Assembly: GCA_029216955.1 (NCBI GenBank)
Contig: JANAVB010009598.1
Span: 26,676,720 to 26,740,719, forward strand
Source: Iris pallida
Lineage: Eukaryota > Streptophyta > Magnoliopsida > Asparagales > Iridaceae
DNA length: 64,000 bases
Direction: 5' to 3'
Shown one piece after another: positions 23,269 to 34,673 of the stretch (the stretch's first letter is position 1; each line of letters opens with the position of its first letter). The position numbers and the translations under genes were made by a program. Under the pieces are notes generated by a model that was not told the DNA's origin, ran no database searches, and saw only the letters and a list, made by a program, of their open reading frames with translations.

Positions 23269-24366
23269 TGTTTCACTTAACAAAATACCTGAAAATCGGC
23301 TTTTGAAAATAAAACAAGAAAAGTACAAGAAGTACAAATTTGATTCTGGGAAGTATTGCTATGGAAGTCTAATCTGTAAATGATCACTTTGTTCCTTGGA
23401 CCATACGATGATGATGAAGATAACTGCTAGAAGATGAACAGTTGGAAAAACTATGTCACCAGAAAGGTATCGACGTACTTGGGCACTGATGGCGAGGTCG
23501 AATGCTTTCCTGCTTTGCTTTACTCTGTTCTGGAAAAAAGTTGAAGAAGAATGCTCCGAAAAATCAAAGTCTCTGGGCTCTGATCTCTATGTATTCTCTC
23601 CTCTCTCTTTGTGTGTCTGATATATGAGAAAAATAAGTCTATTTATAGACTTGGCTTCTTGTGCGTAAAAACTCAACAAAAGTTCCGTCTTTACGCTAAT
23701 AACTGCCACCCATGACCGAAGTCATCCTCTGCATATGTTGACACGTGTCCCATCATTTCAATAAGAATAGGATGCACGTACACACATTCTTCGAGATGTG
23801 TGGCATGAAAGCCATGTAGGTAAACCACGTTCCAAATTGGTGAAGAAAAATAGGGCGTAAAAACAACCCAAAATATACTCTGAGCGTAAAGTAGTAGACT
23901 AGGCGTAAAATAGCCCTGACATGGACTTCCCGCGTAAAGTGGTTGTTAAACAACCTTGAGCGTAAAAGTAGCCCAAATAAACTTTATGCACACGTCAACT
24001 TTTGAGCGTAAAAACTCATACAGTCTCCATGCGTAAAAGAAGCCATATTGTGAGCGTAAAATAGCTCAGTCCACATACTACATGACAATATTGGTCTCTG
24101 TGTAAAACAAATCCCTTCGAATTCTGTGATATATGCCATCATTAAATCTTCATGTCAGACTTTGCATTAAATGCAAGGCTCGACAGCTTTGTCCAGCGTA
24201 AAGTGGTTAGCCTGTCTTAGGCGTAAAACCATCGGCTTGACCCTGGCGTAAAAACCATTGGCTTGACCCTGGCGTAAAGCGATTAGCCTGTAAAAAATAG
24301 ATCATGTTGAGTGGAATGCTTCTATCTCTTTGACTCATTCTATGAAGCACTTTTTACGCTCCTACA
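23269..24366 (-). mobile_element. Element Z, 5' LTR
   Basis: On the minus strand it runs from TGTAGGAGCG to GTGAAACA (1098 bases). It holds about 13 copies of GCGTAAA and two inverted copies on the + strand. A TATA box (TATAAATAG, minus) lies at 23639-23647, followed downstream by an AG-rich leader. Confidence 0.92.
23639..23647 (-). promoter_or_regulatory. Element Z LTR TATA box
   Basis: TATAAATAG on the minus strand inside the 5' LTR, about 370 bases before the LTR end. The same box occurs in W's LTR (46870-46878) and V's LTR (56246-56254). Confidence 0.55.
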
Positions 24367-24371
24367 GGGGG
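24367..24371. repeat. Target-site duplication of element Z, right copy (GGGGG)
   Basis: It matches 5933-5937 at the other end of Z. Confidence 0.75.
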
Positions 24372-24473
24372 TTCTGAAGAATACCCAGACTGGTTTGAGG
24401 CATGATTGCATGATTGTACCCTGGCCCTCATCTTAAAATTTCGAGGACACAATTTTCTAAGGAGGGAAGGTTA
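24372..24473 (+). promoter_or_regulatory. Element X 3' end and polypurine tract
   Basis: AAATTTCGAGGACACAATTTTCT followed by AAGGAGGGAAGGTTA directly precedes the right LTR. This is the usual pre-LTR sequence of chromovirus-type Ty3/gypsy elements and fixes X on the + strand. Confidence 0.75.
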
Positions 24474-26678
24474 TGAAGCCCATACCCAAACCCATTCAAA
24501 ACCACGTCCCCTCTCTCCCCTGAACCCGCGCGCACACTCCCCCTCCGGATCTTAACCTTTACGTAACTCTTCATAAACCCCTTCTCCACAGAAACTTCAT
24601 TCCTTTTCCTTCACTATCTCATGACTCTCTTCCTACTCAACCAAATCCAAATCCGTGACCGCCACCACGCTCCCCTCGCTGCCCTCTCCGAATCCAGACC
24701 CCACTTCCCCTATTTCCGAGCAGCCGACCGCCGCCTGCCCGTCGCCTTCAGCCAGCCCCGCGTGCGCCCCGGTTCCGCGCACCTTCGCCCACGTATCCGT
24801 CCGTGTGTGCGCACGTGTCCGTGCTCGTCAATCTCGGAGTTGTTCCGAGTCTGAGGCCTCCCCTCGGTACTCCTTCGTGCAAGTTTGGGTAACCCCTTTC
24901 CTCTTTTCCCACCTTCTGTTTGTTCTCAGAACCCATTTGAGTTTCAGGCCTAGAAATAGCCTCTGTAGATTCAGAATAGGTTCTATAGATAATTAATTAG
25001 GTTCTGTGGTTTGATATTTTAGCTTTCTGTGATGTAAATTAGAAATGTTGTAATAATAATCATTTTAGGAAACCTTATATATACATTATTGGTTTTAATT
25101 GATTTGTAGCTCAATCTTCATAATTTAAAAGGTGGTTTAAAACGATTTAAGTTAATTAAATATATAGTTAAGATTATCTTTTAAATTTATTGTTAAGTTG
25201 TAGAGATTTTTAAACCAAATAATGATTTAATATTTTGTTTACAAAATATTATTTAAATAAATATTCGTTTAAAAGTTATTTTCTTTAAAATAAAAGTTTG
25301 GTTAAGTAAATAGTATAATAAAAATTAGATTTCACTAAATGATTATAAATATGGTATGTTTTACCCTTTTAGAGATGATTTCTAATCAAGAAGGTTTTAT
25401 AAGGAGAATTAATATAATAAAAACTAATATTTATTTAAAAAGGTTATTTTGGTAGTGGTATTTAATATTAAAACTTGAAAACCTTTTATATTAACTTTAA
25501 ACCAATATTTTGGTAAGAAAACATATTTTTGTGCATTTATTATTATCTATGTTTAAAGGTGGTTTTCTACATAATTTATGAAATATCTAAAAGATATATT
25601 TTATGAAAATCATTCTGATTAAATAAATTCTATTTTATAATGTTATTTAAATAAAAACTATTTTCTTACAAAAATTACTAATTTCGAGAAATTCATTTTA
25701 AAGTATTTTCCCTATTAATTAATATTTACGACAAAATCTATATTTTATTGAAACGGTTATATGTTAACTTTTGGTAACAAAATCTATTTTATGTACAAAG
25801 TGGTTTCCAATTAGGATCACCAACCTGCCTGACTTAGCCTAGTATTGCACCTTAGACTTAGCCTAGTATTGCACCTTAGTATAGTGATACTGATTTACCG
25901 TGGATCCCTCTCGGACTCCACTTCGATTGACGGATTGTTGGATTGCTATATTGACTCATTGACTTATTGCTTGGGGATTGATTGGGGGAGTAGTATAACG
26001 TCTGTGACCAAAGCTAAATATCGATCGTTTATTGCCTCGCGCTAATCCGTACCACACAAGGGGTTGAGCCGTACCGTATACTATTTGTTTTGGCTAAAAA
26101 TATTAGTATAAATATTGCCTCACCAGCCGGTCACAGGCCTTGTTATATACTCAAAACACTAGCTTAGTATTGCATCATGCTGGAAATTGACATCATCTTG
26201 CTTGCCGATCTCCTTTTACTATTAAATACAAAAATATATTGTTTCTTAAACTGTCTCGCATTTTTCATTTATTATTAATTTAAAAATGCTAGATGTGGAG
26301 GAAATATGTTTCTTGTTCACTCCTGACTGGAGACCCAACATTTTTAGGTGACAGCGACGAAGAGGAGCTGCCTTAATGCACTTTCTATGGGACAGACTTG
26401 GGTCCCACAGAGGCTGAACCAGGAACCCCAGAACCCTAGAGTGTTGGCTTAGTACTTTTCCTTTTCTTCCTTTTCAGAATAGTTTTAATAGAATGAATTG
26501 TGTTGTTGTTTTATTTCTATTTCAGACCAGTTTCAGTTTAATAAAAATGTTTTATTTCCGTTAGATGTTTCTGCATGTTACGTTTTACTGCTTGATACAG
26601 CTTACTGCCGCCGACTCACAACGATGCAGACTGGCCATGATCCGACTAGACCCATTACTTTAGGATCGGGTCGTGACA
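24474..26678 (+). mobile_element. Element X, right LTR (3' LTR)
   Basis: It starts TGAAGCCCATACCC after the polypurine tract and ends GGGTCGTGACA (2205 bases). It is collinear with 1007-3300, with scattered substitutions. A Pro/Arg-rich frame (24655-24996) matches the one in the left LTR. Confidence 0.85.
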
Positions 26679-27439
26679 CTTGTTCTCCCGATACTGCTGC
26701 TTGTTTCTCTGCCTTGGAGCTTGCTGCTGCTGAACCGACGCTTGTGCCTGCTGGTTGGAAGGTTGGAAGGATGATGATCCACCTTGATATCTTCGGAGAA
26801 TAATTCCTATCATGTGGTCAGGTGAACCGCACGATAAACATAGAAAGTTAGCCCTCCGACAAGTAAGATGAGTATGCCCTTTCCTTCCATAGAAGGAACA
26901 TACGACTGGTAACTCCTGGTGCTGGGGTATATAGTTGTATGATGGTACTGGTGATGGACATCGAGGTAAAAAGCCTGATACATACGGATGGTTCCTCTTA
27001 CGACCCTAAGTTTTGGATACAGTCCTTCTAGCTCCATACTCTTGCTCTCGTACTGCATCCACAGTAGGTCGCGCTTGATATGCTGACTGGTTGTGCGACT
27101 GGTACTGGCTGGCTCCAATCTACACTTCCTCTGGCTGCAAGTTCGCATCTTGAAATTCCTCGGGTATTCCTTGTCCACTACGGTCTATGAACATTTGGAT
27201 ACTCTGCTGGAGAACGAGGTCTCGTCGTTGCTGTGACTTCATCATTTCTTTGATAATCCCTATAAGTACAGGTACATCGGGATGACCTAGTACTACTTCT
27301 GCTCGGACTGCTGATTGTATGGGCTGAGCTGGCTGATCGGGATGGACTGGCACCTCTGCCCTCGAGTCAACTCTCGACTCTTTGTCTGAATGCTAAAACT
27401 GATCCTCTATAACTGGCCTAACAGAAGATTGCTGACCTG
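26679..27439 (-). pseudogene. gag: Element Y gag, reduced
   Basis: The minus strand starts MAGQQSSVRPV at 27439 and has a stop at about residue 17. Frame 27120-27353 follows (PVHPDQPAQPIQSAVR..), and then, with frame changes, a knuckle pair: a decayed CSFYGRKGHTHLTC and CLSCGSPDHM. A Gln-rich tail (QQAQASVQQQQ) runs into the X LTR. The usual capsid core between N-terminus and knuckles is missing. The gene is far shorter than a normal gag. Confidence 0.6.
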
Positions 27440-27688
27440 CCATTGGTAGAACCTAAATAAGGTAATCGGAAGGATTAAGAATAGTGTCCCTGAAAGTTAA
27501 AGGACAAAAGGATCAAATTGAGGGAACATGAGAGATCAACGATCAAGGCAAATATCATGTCAAAGGATCAAAGATAGAGAATAATACGAAGGATATCAAT
27601 AAAGGATAATCGTGATTGAGATAACTAAACATCAGTAACCCCCACATATCTAATAAATCAGACCTGTATGGGCCACCACTAAAACCTA
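27440..27688 (-). other. Element Y leader between 5' LTR and gag
   Basis: Directly after the LTR on the minus strand is TAGGTTTTAGTGGTGGCCCATA. A similar block follows X's left LTR (3317-3336). The site for a usual TGGTATCAGAG primer is not seen here, so either the primer site has decayed or another tRNA is used. Confidence 0.5.
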
Positions 27689-28611
27689 TGTCACGCCCCA
27701 AGACCAGAATACTAGCAAGTAGGGACGGACATGGCCAGCTACGCAATACCAAAGTACACCAGTACTCTGAAATCACGTATAAGCTGTCAAGACATGGGTG
27801 TTACTTCTACAAGCCAACAGTCGATCCTAGGTTAAGACAATCCTAGGTATCTCAATCACATGCAATTGTACAAGGTACAAGAAGTATGATCATCAGATAT
27901 ACAATAGTAAAGCATCACAAACCATATATACATGGATGATCATGAAGCTAGTAATACAAAATAGAGAAACTAGCAAGAATATTAGTCATACATGATAGCT
28001 TTAGCTGCAGTCTTGAATACGCACATCATGTTTATGCCCTTAGGCTAAATGTCAAGGACCAAAACACGAGCTAAACACGTGCTCAGAGGCTAAACGCCAC
28101 AAAAGAATCATGTACATAACCAGTGGGAGAATAAAATGAGAAACCCACTTAGGTACTATGGTGCTCTGGATGATCACCGTCGAGTAGATGATGCGGAAGA
28201 TCCTCTGGGCTTCTCTATCAGATCTGGCCAAACAAAACCAGTAGGGTCAGACCCCCAATAGCAAGTACCACAAAGGAAGCCAAACTATGAACTAAAACCA
28301 GCAATCACTAACATCAATAATTAGAGATACAAATGAGTAAGGAAAGATCGAGACTCGTGCACTACCAATGCACTTATCCTGGACATAGGAAGACAATAAG
28401 TAAGCATCTTGGAGCATAAAGTAATCATCATGTGACATAATGTAAACTGTGGACTTGTGAATTAAACAGAGAACTTGTGACATAGCTAAACCATGTGAGA
28501 GAAATAGTACATACGAATATGTACGGTAAGTGGAACATGTGAACATGTTAGATAACTGAGACTTGTGAGCATGTAAGAATTATAGTAAGACAATGATAAG
28601 TTGACTTAGGA

Positions 28612-28860
28612 ACTAATTCGGAAGTCAAGTTACAATCCTTAAACCAAACAAGGACCTGGGTTGTAAACCTTCTCCTTAACAGACCTTAGTCTCTAATCAT
28701 TGTGCAGCATAAGGATCATGTAGAATATGTGAGTACTAAATAGGACGACAAGTGATAGGATAACTTAGAAACCATTCCGGAAGCCAAGTTACAACCTGTA
28801 AACCAAACAATGACCGGGGTTGTAATCCTTCTCCTGAATAGAACTTTGTCTCGGACCATT
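28612..28860. repeat. Direct duplication in Y LTR (about 110 bases, two copies)
   Basis: About 28604-28705 and 28758-28860 share GGAAG(T/C)CAAGTTACAA, AAACCAAACAA and GGGTTGTAA.CCTTCTCCT. The copies are diverged. Confidence 0.65.
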
Positions 28861-29104
28861 TATCGATGAAAGTAAACATAAACCATAGTGTACTGAAATA
28901 AACATGCGGACACTGCATAGACAAAACTAGACTTAACTGGACTGACTCCATCCATCAATCACGACCAAACAATGAGTATGGCTTGATACATTAGCTAACT
29001 AGGGTTATCACAAGCCTTGTTATTAGCAAGATGCAATGAGGTATCCCTATGGCCACAAGCCCTACAGACTATCCAGGTTATCTAGATGCAAGTTACAAAG
29101 ATTT

Positions 29105-29200
29105 ATAGTGGATACATCGCCCAGGAGACAAATATATCCAATATACATATAATAGTGGATACATTGCCCAGGAGACAAATGTACCCTAAGAGAGTTATTA
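29105..29200. repeat. Tandem duplication in Y LTR (about 50 bases, two copies)
   Basis: AGTGGATACATCGCCCAGGA and AGTGGATACATTGCCCAGGA head two adjacent copies that continue GACAAAT. Confidence 0.7.
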
Positions 29201-29596
29201 GGTGACTTGGAGGTGCAACACATGACAGTGTGCATATTACTTGTTTCATGAAGTGCCCCACATGACAGTGGGATAGAAATGTGCCCTACTCGTCGGCAGG
29301 CTACAAGTCCATAAGAGAAGGTGCCCAGATAACGGGATTGCTTGTAGCCGGAATACCTCCCTATATGAACTACTTGATCAATCTAGTTATTAAACTGAGC
29401 CAGATTCAGTATGAATCCCTGACTGTAGGAAATCAGGAATTCTTGTCCTAGACATGATTCAGTACAGAATATGTAGCTTGTACAAACACACTCAAGAGAA
29501 ACACCCACGGTGTCCAAATCATTCATTACTTGTATGCCAATAAAGCCATCGCAACAGCATTTATGGTTTATGTCATGTCATATCATGTTACTTGTC

Positions 29597-29845
29597 TGGA
29601 GTGCACCACGACGGATCACTATCATGTTAAGAGTACTTGTTATGGTGCCACGACGGGCCACAATCATGTTAAGCAAAGAAGTGACAGGTAACTTGAGTGC
29701 ACCGCAATGGGTCACTATCGTGTTAAGCAAAGAAGAAAGAAATTCATTATGAGTGCACCACAACGGGTCACTATCATGTTAAGCAAAGAAGAAAGACACA
29801 TATTATGAGTGCCTCACCACGGGTCACTATCATGTTAAGCAATCA
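29597..29845. repeat. Minisatellite in Y LTR, about 60-base unit, five copies
   Basis: Each unit contains GTGC(A)CCACGACGGGTCACTA and TCATGTTAAGCAAAGAAG with small changes. The last copy ends near 29843. Confidence 0.8.
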
Positions 29846-30264
29846 TAGACGTAAGCAAGCTTGTAGATAGATCTTGATAAAAGTTGCATCATAACATATG
29901 AGAAGGAATAAATGAGGTAACTACTTGGCCTAAAACACCAATTGAATCTGTGCTAGTGTTAAGGGTATAAGAGGGGTACAATCATTCTCTAACTGTACAA
30001 TATTATCAAATCATGTTAAGAAATTCATTTATCAAAGAAATATCAAGCTATTGAGTAGGGTCGTCGTAATTTAGGCCGAGATAGAAAATATGCAATGCAA
30101 TCATAAGCTCCATATCAAGAATGAAAGAAACTTGCATAAAATAGTTGGTAACATATTCTTGAAGCCAAGGAAAAGATCTACAACTTTCTTATTGGGAGTT
30201 GGGTGAAATTCTGGCCACAAATCAGCCAAATAAGACATAAAACTGCCAAAAATAGCCAAAATAG

Positions 30265-30690
30265 GCACTATGCAATCCATGCGACACTATTCATCCATGC
30301 GGTACTATGCAAGCCTACGGTACTATGAAAACCATACGGTACTATGCATCCATGCGGCACTATGCAAGCCTGCGGCACCCTGCGACACTATTCATTCCTG
30401 TGGCACTATGCATCTATGCGGCACTATGCATCCATGCGGTACTATGCAAGCCATGCGACACTATTCATTCCTGTAGCACTATTCATTCATGCGGCACTAT
30501 ACATCTATACGGTACTATGCAAGCCATATGGCACTATTCATTCCTACAGTACTATGCATCTATGCGGCACTATGCAAGCCTGCGGCACTATACAAGCCAT
30601 GCGGTACTATACAAGTCATACGGTACTATTCATCCATGCAGCACTATGCAATCCTGTGACACTATGCAAGCCATGTGGCACTATTCATCG
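30265..30690. repeat. Minisatellite in Y LTR, ATGCGGCACTATGCA unit
   Basis: More than 20 units of about 17-22 bases built on ATGCGGCACTATGCAAGCC and ATGCGGTACTATGCATCC. All three + strand frames are open through it, giving low-complexity ORFs that I do not regard as genes. Confidence 0.9.
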
Positions 30691-31274
30691 TCCCTGCTAG
30701 AATCAGGACAGATGAACAAAGAAGATGCCTAAATCTTACTTTGGCCATAACTTCCTCAAAACAAGTCGAAATCTAACTTTTCAAAGGTCCATTTTGGGTA
30801 AAATTGAATTCTCTATAACGTAAAACAATCAAAACTTGAAAATAAAAAAGTTTAGTAGATCAAAACCCAAGAAAACCAAAAAGGCTATAAACTTAGATCT
30901 ACAAAAATTTATCCACCAAAATAAAAAATGCCAAGTTCTAAAGATGCTTAGAATCATGTAAGGAATTATTTAGAACAAACAAAATAATATTTGTCCAACA
31001 TTTAGCAAGATCTACTTGCCTTAGGTTGGAGGGAGATGAAGAGGATGAAGATGAAGAGAAATGAAATAATGGAAGAGAGAGAGAGGAGTTGGGTTTTTAT
31101 ATAAAACCCTTCTCATCTCAAACCAATCCAAACTAAGCCAAACCAAGTTGAACCAACCCAAATTAAACCAAGTCAAGATCAAACCAAGATTAGCTAGTTA
31201 AGACAAGTCACAATATGGGTCAGAATTCCGTACACGAATACTAAAAATACGTAAAATAAAAAACGGGGGTGACA

Positions 31275-32205
31275 ACCAGTTAGCATCGTGTCAAACCGTG
31301 ACTCGAGATTTACCTCGCACTTTTGGAGGAGCTTGCAAGCAAGTTTGGGCACGCATTTGAAGTTTAGTACGGCGTACCATCCGCAGACAAACGGCCAGTC
31401 AGAGCGTACTATTCAGATGCTAGAGGATATGTTGAGAGCATGTATGCTTGATTTTGGCAGATCATAGGAGGACCACCTTCATCTTGTAGAGTTTTCTTAC
31501 AACAACAGCTATCAAGCGAGAATTCAAATGGCTCTGTTTGAAGCATTGTATGGTAGGAAGTGTTGATCTCCTGTCTGTTGGAGCGACATCGGAGAGCGAT
31601 AGATATTGGGACCCGAGTTGGTTTTGAGCACAGTGGATAAGGTCAAAAAGATACAGGACCACCTACGAGCAGCGCAGGATCGTCAGAAGCAGTAGACAGA
31701 TAATCGTCGTCGACCTTTGGAGTTTAAGGAAGGCGACCACATGTTCTTGAAGATATCTTCCACTAGAGGCATGATTCGATTCGAAAGATGTGGCAAGTTG
31801 AGTCCAAGATACATCGGCCCTTTCGATGTCTTGGAACGTGTTGGAGAGATAGCCTACAGGTTGGCATTGCCACCGTCATTAGAGGGAGTACATGACGTAT
31901 TCCATGTGTCTCAGCTGAGGAGGTACATGGCAGACAGCAGTCATATGCTCGATCACTCTGAAATCACAGTTGGATCGAGCTTGTCATATCAGGAACAACT
32001 GGTAGGTATCTATGATCGCTGAGTGAAGGTGTTACAAAATCAATCTATACCATTGGTTCGCGTGGCATGGAAGCATCACTCACCAGGAGAGTCTACTTGG
32101 GAGTGCGAGGACGACATCCGAAATCGTTACCCGTATTTGTTCGAAGACCAAGGTATGTCTTGCATGATAGACCCTTTAAATATTGCATTGCATTGCACCC
32201 CCTAG
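31275..32205 (+). pseudogene. Element T integrase C-terminal part with chromodomain-like tail
   Basis: The frame begins inside the integrase core ([19 protein letters not shown], then [11 protein letters not shown] with the catalytic Glu). It continues through the [18 protein letters not shown] barrel to [11 protein letters not shown] chromo-like tail (PLVRVAWKHHS..ESTWE..) ends at 32205. The core Asp expected in S-D-R-G is Asn here. Stops fall near 31467, 31565, 31601, 31693 and 32020. The 5' part of T is left of Y's insertion and outside the window. Confidence 0.85.
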
Positions 32206-32235
32206 CATTAATTTTAAATTCGAGGACAAAATTTT

Positions 32236-32252
32236 CTTTAAGTTGGACAGGA
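32236..32252 (+). promoter_or_regulatory. Element T polypurine region
   Basis: TTCGAGGACAAAATTTTCTTTAAG followed by TTGGACAGGA precedes the LTR start TGTAAACCCCC. The position is right but the tract is eroded by pyrimidines. Confidence 0.5.
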
Positions 32253-32482
32253 TGTAAACCCCCATATTTTATCCCTAATTAATTTAATATTTTATTTATT
32301 TTGTTATATATTTTTATTTTTATTGATTCATTAGTTGTAGTTAATATATGTGTATACATAATGTATAGGTATGTATGCTTGTGCTATGCTATGAAAGGTA
32401 GCCTAAAGTATAATTTGGAATTTTAGATATTTTAGTTTTTTTTAATTAGAATTTTTGAAGCTACTTGAATTGCTCTAAAAGC

Positions 32483-32483
<1 letters not shown>

Positions 32484-32574
<91 letters not shown>
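32484..32574. repeat. (TG)n then (TA)n microsatellite
   Basis: About 39 TG units are followed by about 6 TA units. The frame at 32465-32674 is only this repeat translated. Confidence 0.97.
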
Positions 32575-32580
32575 TAGGGA

Positions 32581-32710
32581 GGGGGGTCGGGATGTTTGTG
32601 AGTACTGTAACTGCGGCTATATATATATATATATGAGAGTTTTTTTAAAAAAAACGAAGTGGACGGTACTGTAGCCGCAGCTACAGTACTCACAAACATC
32701 CCGACCCCCC
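32581..32710. mobile_element. Foldback element (MITE-like) with 39-base inverted arms
   Basis: GGGGGGTCGGGATGTTTGTG at 32581 is the reverse complement of the sequence ending at 32710. The pairing extends through AGTACTGTA and nearly to 32619/32672. The loop holds a TA run and an A/T run. The arms could fold into a hairpin. The element lies directly after the microsatellite. No coding capacity is present. Confidence 0.7.
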
Positions 32711-34668
32711 CCCCCCCCGGCTGAACCGAAGGAATAAAGCCAAGTTAACAAAAAAATTTAAACCCAAACTCTATCAATTTTGCATCAAATCTTCTGAGAT
32801 TTGAACCATAGGATCCTGGTAGGATTCTCCAGCAGATTAACCCTAATCCTACTCGAAAATTCGTAGAGGAATTTGAATTAAATTAGCTTTTCAAAGCCAC
32901 TTTTATTTAAAGCCGCGGAAGAAGGTTGCCACAAATTCCTCTTCGATAGCCACGCAAACTTCGAAAAACCAATCCCAGCGCGACCCCAACACCTAGGCGT
33001 TCCTCCTCGACAGCCTGATCGTGCCGTACCGCCGTTGGATCATCGGGAAGCGCTGTCGCCAACCTCGAACAGAGGGATACCCCGTCTGAACAGAATAATC
33101 GACATGTACTGTTTTGACCCCCATAAGTACTTCTCTACTTGATCGTTTTCGATTCTACAAAGTCGAGTGCGAATCCTATATAACCATCTCAAAAAAAACC
33201 CTTTGTGTAGAATCCTAGCAAACCCATGCGATTGCCCGAAAAATCGGAGCAAAGTCGCCCCAAAATCTGTATAAACAGAGTAATGATGGCAACCAAGAAC
33301 CCAACTTGTAAGGCCGATATCGACCAATCCAGTGCATATTTTTCAAAACCAATTTAACACCGTTAAGTCAATATAATCGAGATTAAAACACAGCCTTTAG
33401 ATTTACATATCGATTACTGTGCGTAGTTTTAATTGCTGTTAAACTTGTGCAAAAAATTGTGCTAAAAACATTAAAAAATTTAGAAACCTGTCCGATACGG
33501 CGTGTGCCCCGACAAAACGGGCGACGTTGTCGCAAACTATATGCATCGAAAGGCGCATGTGGGTGTTGCTGACGTGTGGGAACTGACGGAACTCGATTTT
33601 GTTGCGCGTGCGCAACGAAACCAGTGCGTATCCGTAGAGATACCCCGGTATCGACGTTTTACAAACTTGGCCATTACTTCGTGCACGTTCGTCTGATCGA
33701 CACAAAACTTGTACCATCAGGACCGTATCGATTTTCTGGCCCTGTATGCCATGTTTGGTCTAATTCTGAGAAGGTTGATCGGAACGCCAAATTTGGCGGG
33801 CCAACAACCCAACCCAATGGGCGATTTTGTGCACGGCTCATCGAAATTCAAAATTGGACATATCGTTGGGTTCGTCTCCTCAAACCAAATTCGTAGACAT
33901 GTAGTATGATGACTTTAGAGATCGTAGACATTGGCACGCATTTCGGTACAATACTGGTCCAACGGCGGATATCATTTTGATCCGAAATTATAATTTCGCC
34001 CATGTTCCAGAATTTAACTTTTGGACAGGCGTTTCCTAGGTATATCACTTATTTGGAGTACGTTCTTGATGTTTGTTTCTGCATCCAGAGTTGTTTGGAG
34101 ATTGTGACATTTCTGTTGCTCACATTGTGATTCTTGGACTTGTCACCTTCGCACCACCAGGCAAGATACCTTGCCACCATACTCTGTGATTATTATATTC
34201 TTATTTTTAGTTGTTATTTTTAGTACTTCTTATTTGTTGATATTATAAAACTGTGTGTCCAAGTTACACTTGGGTGCAAGCGACTTTATCGGTCGTTTTC
34301 TCGTTTTATTTATATTCTCTTGCATTGACTCAGCCTAGTGACCACCCATTGTTCATGAGGTATTGGTATATCTCATACGGCCTTGACACTTGTTCTACCA
34401 CGTGATGTGAGTCATATATAGGACACGTACCCGCATAGTCGGCTAGCCACCGATACGTATGGAGTGTGCGACGGATAGGAGTAACAGCTAATAGAATTGC
34501 ATGCTAGAAGACCTGGCGGTTACTAGAGGTTCATATCAGTCATAGAGATAATGATACTATAAATTGGATGGGGAGAACAATACCTAACGTATGGGCTTCG
34601 ATTACACTTCCCCTGTAACCCAGAAGCTCCACGGGAGATACGGATATGATTATCCTCTTAGATTTGCC

Positions 34669-34673
34669 ATTGT
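34669..34673. repeat. Element W target-site duplication, left copy (ATTGT)
   Basis: ATTGT here and ACTGT at 47817-47821 differ at one base, as expected for an aged five-base duplication. Confidence 0.65.

Larger units (their letters stand above)
5938..24366 (-). mobile_element. Element Z: Tat-like Ty3/gypsy element without RT/integrase, with antisense PMD gene
   Basis: The element is bounded by 1.1-kb direct LTRs (23269-24366 and 5938-7036) and a GGGGG duplication. In transcription order (minus strand) it has 5' LTR, primer binding site, a long gag, an extra G-patch segment, protease, linker repeats and a second G-patch. The frame then dies out near 12900. No reverse transcriptase, RNase H or integrase motif follows, although W and V carry them at this point. 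The space from 12053 back to 7320 holds a gene on the opposite strand. A CACTA transposon (4.7 kb) splits gag. Without it Z is about 13.7 kb. It would depend on another element for copying and insertion. Confidence 0.85.
27689..31274 (-). mobile_element. Element Y, 5' LTR (3.6 kb)
   Basis: On the minus strand it starts TGTCACCCCCG at 31274 and ends GGGGCGTGACA at 27689. The start matches the 81 bases at the left edge of the window. It is unusually long and made largely of internal repeats. The insertion cuts T's integrase frame at 31275. A TATA-like ATATAAAA (minus) lies near 31095-31108. Confidence 0.8.
32253..34673 (+). mobile_element. Element T 3' LTR, first part
   Basis: It starts TGTAAACCCCCATATTTTATC after the polypurine region and is interrupted at 34673 by element W. 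The rest resumes at 47817. The total LTR would be about 3.1 kb. It holds a GT microsatellite and a foldback insertion near its start. Confidence 0.75.

Noticed and set aside
30270..30732. Three overlapping + strand frames
   Set aside because: All are translations of a minisatellite whose units lack stops; no gene features.
32465..32674. Frame of repeated Val-Cys
   Set aside because: It is only the translated TG microsatellite.
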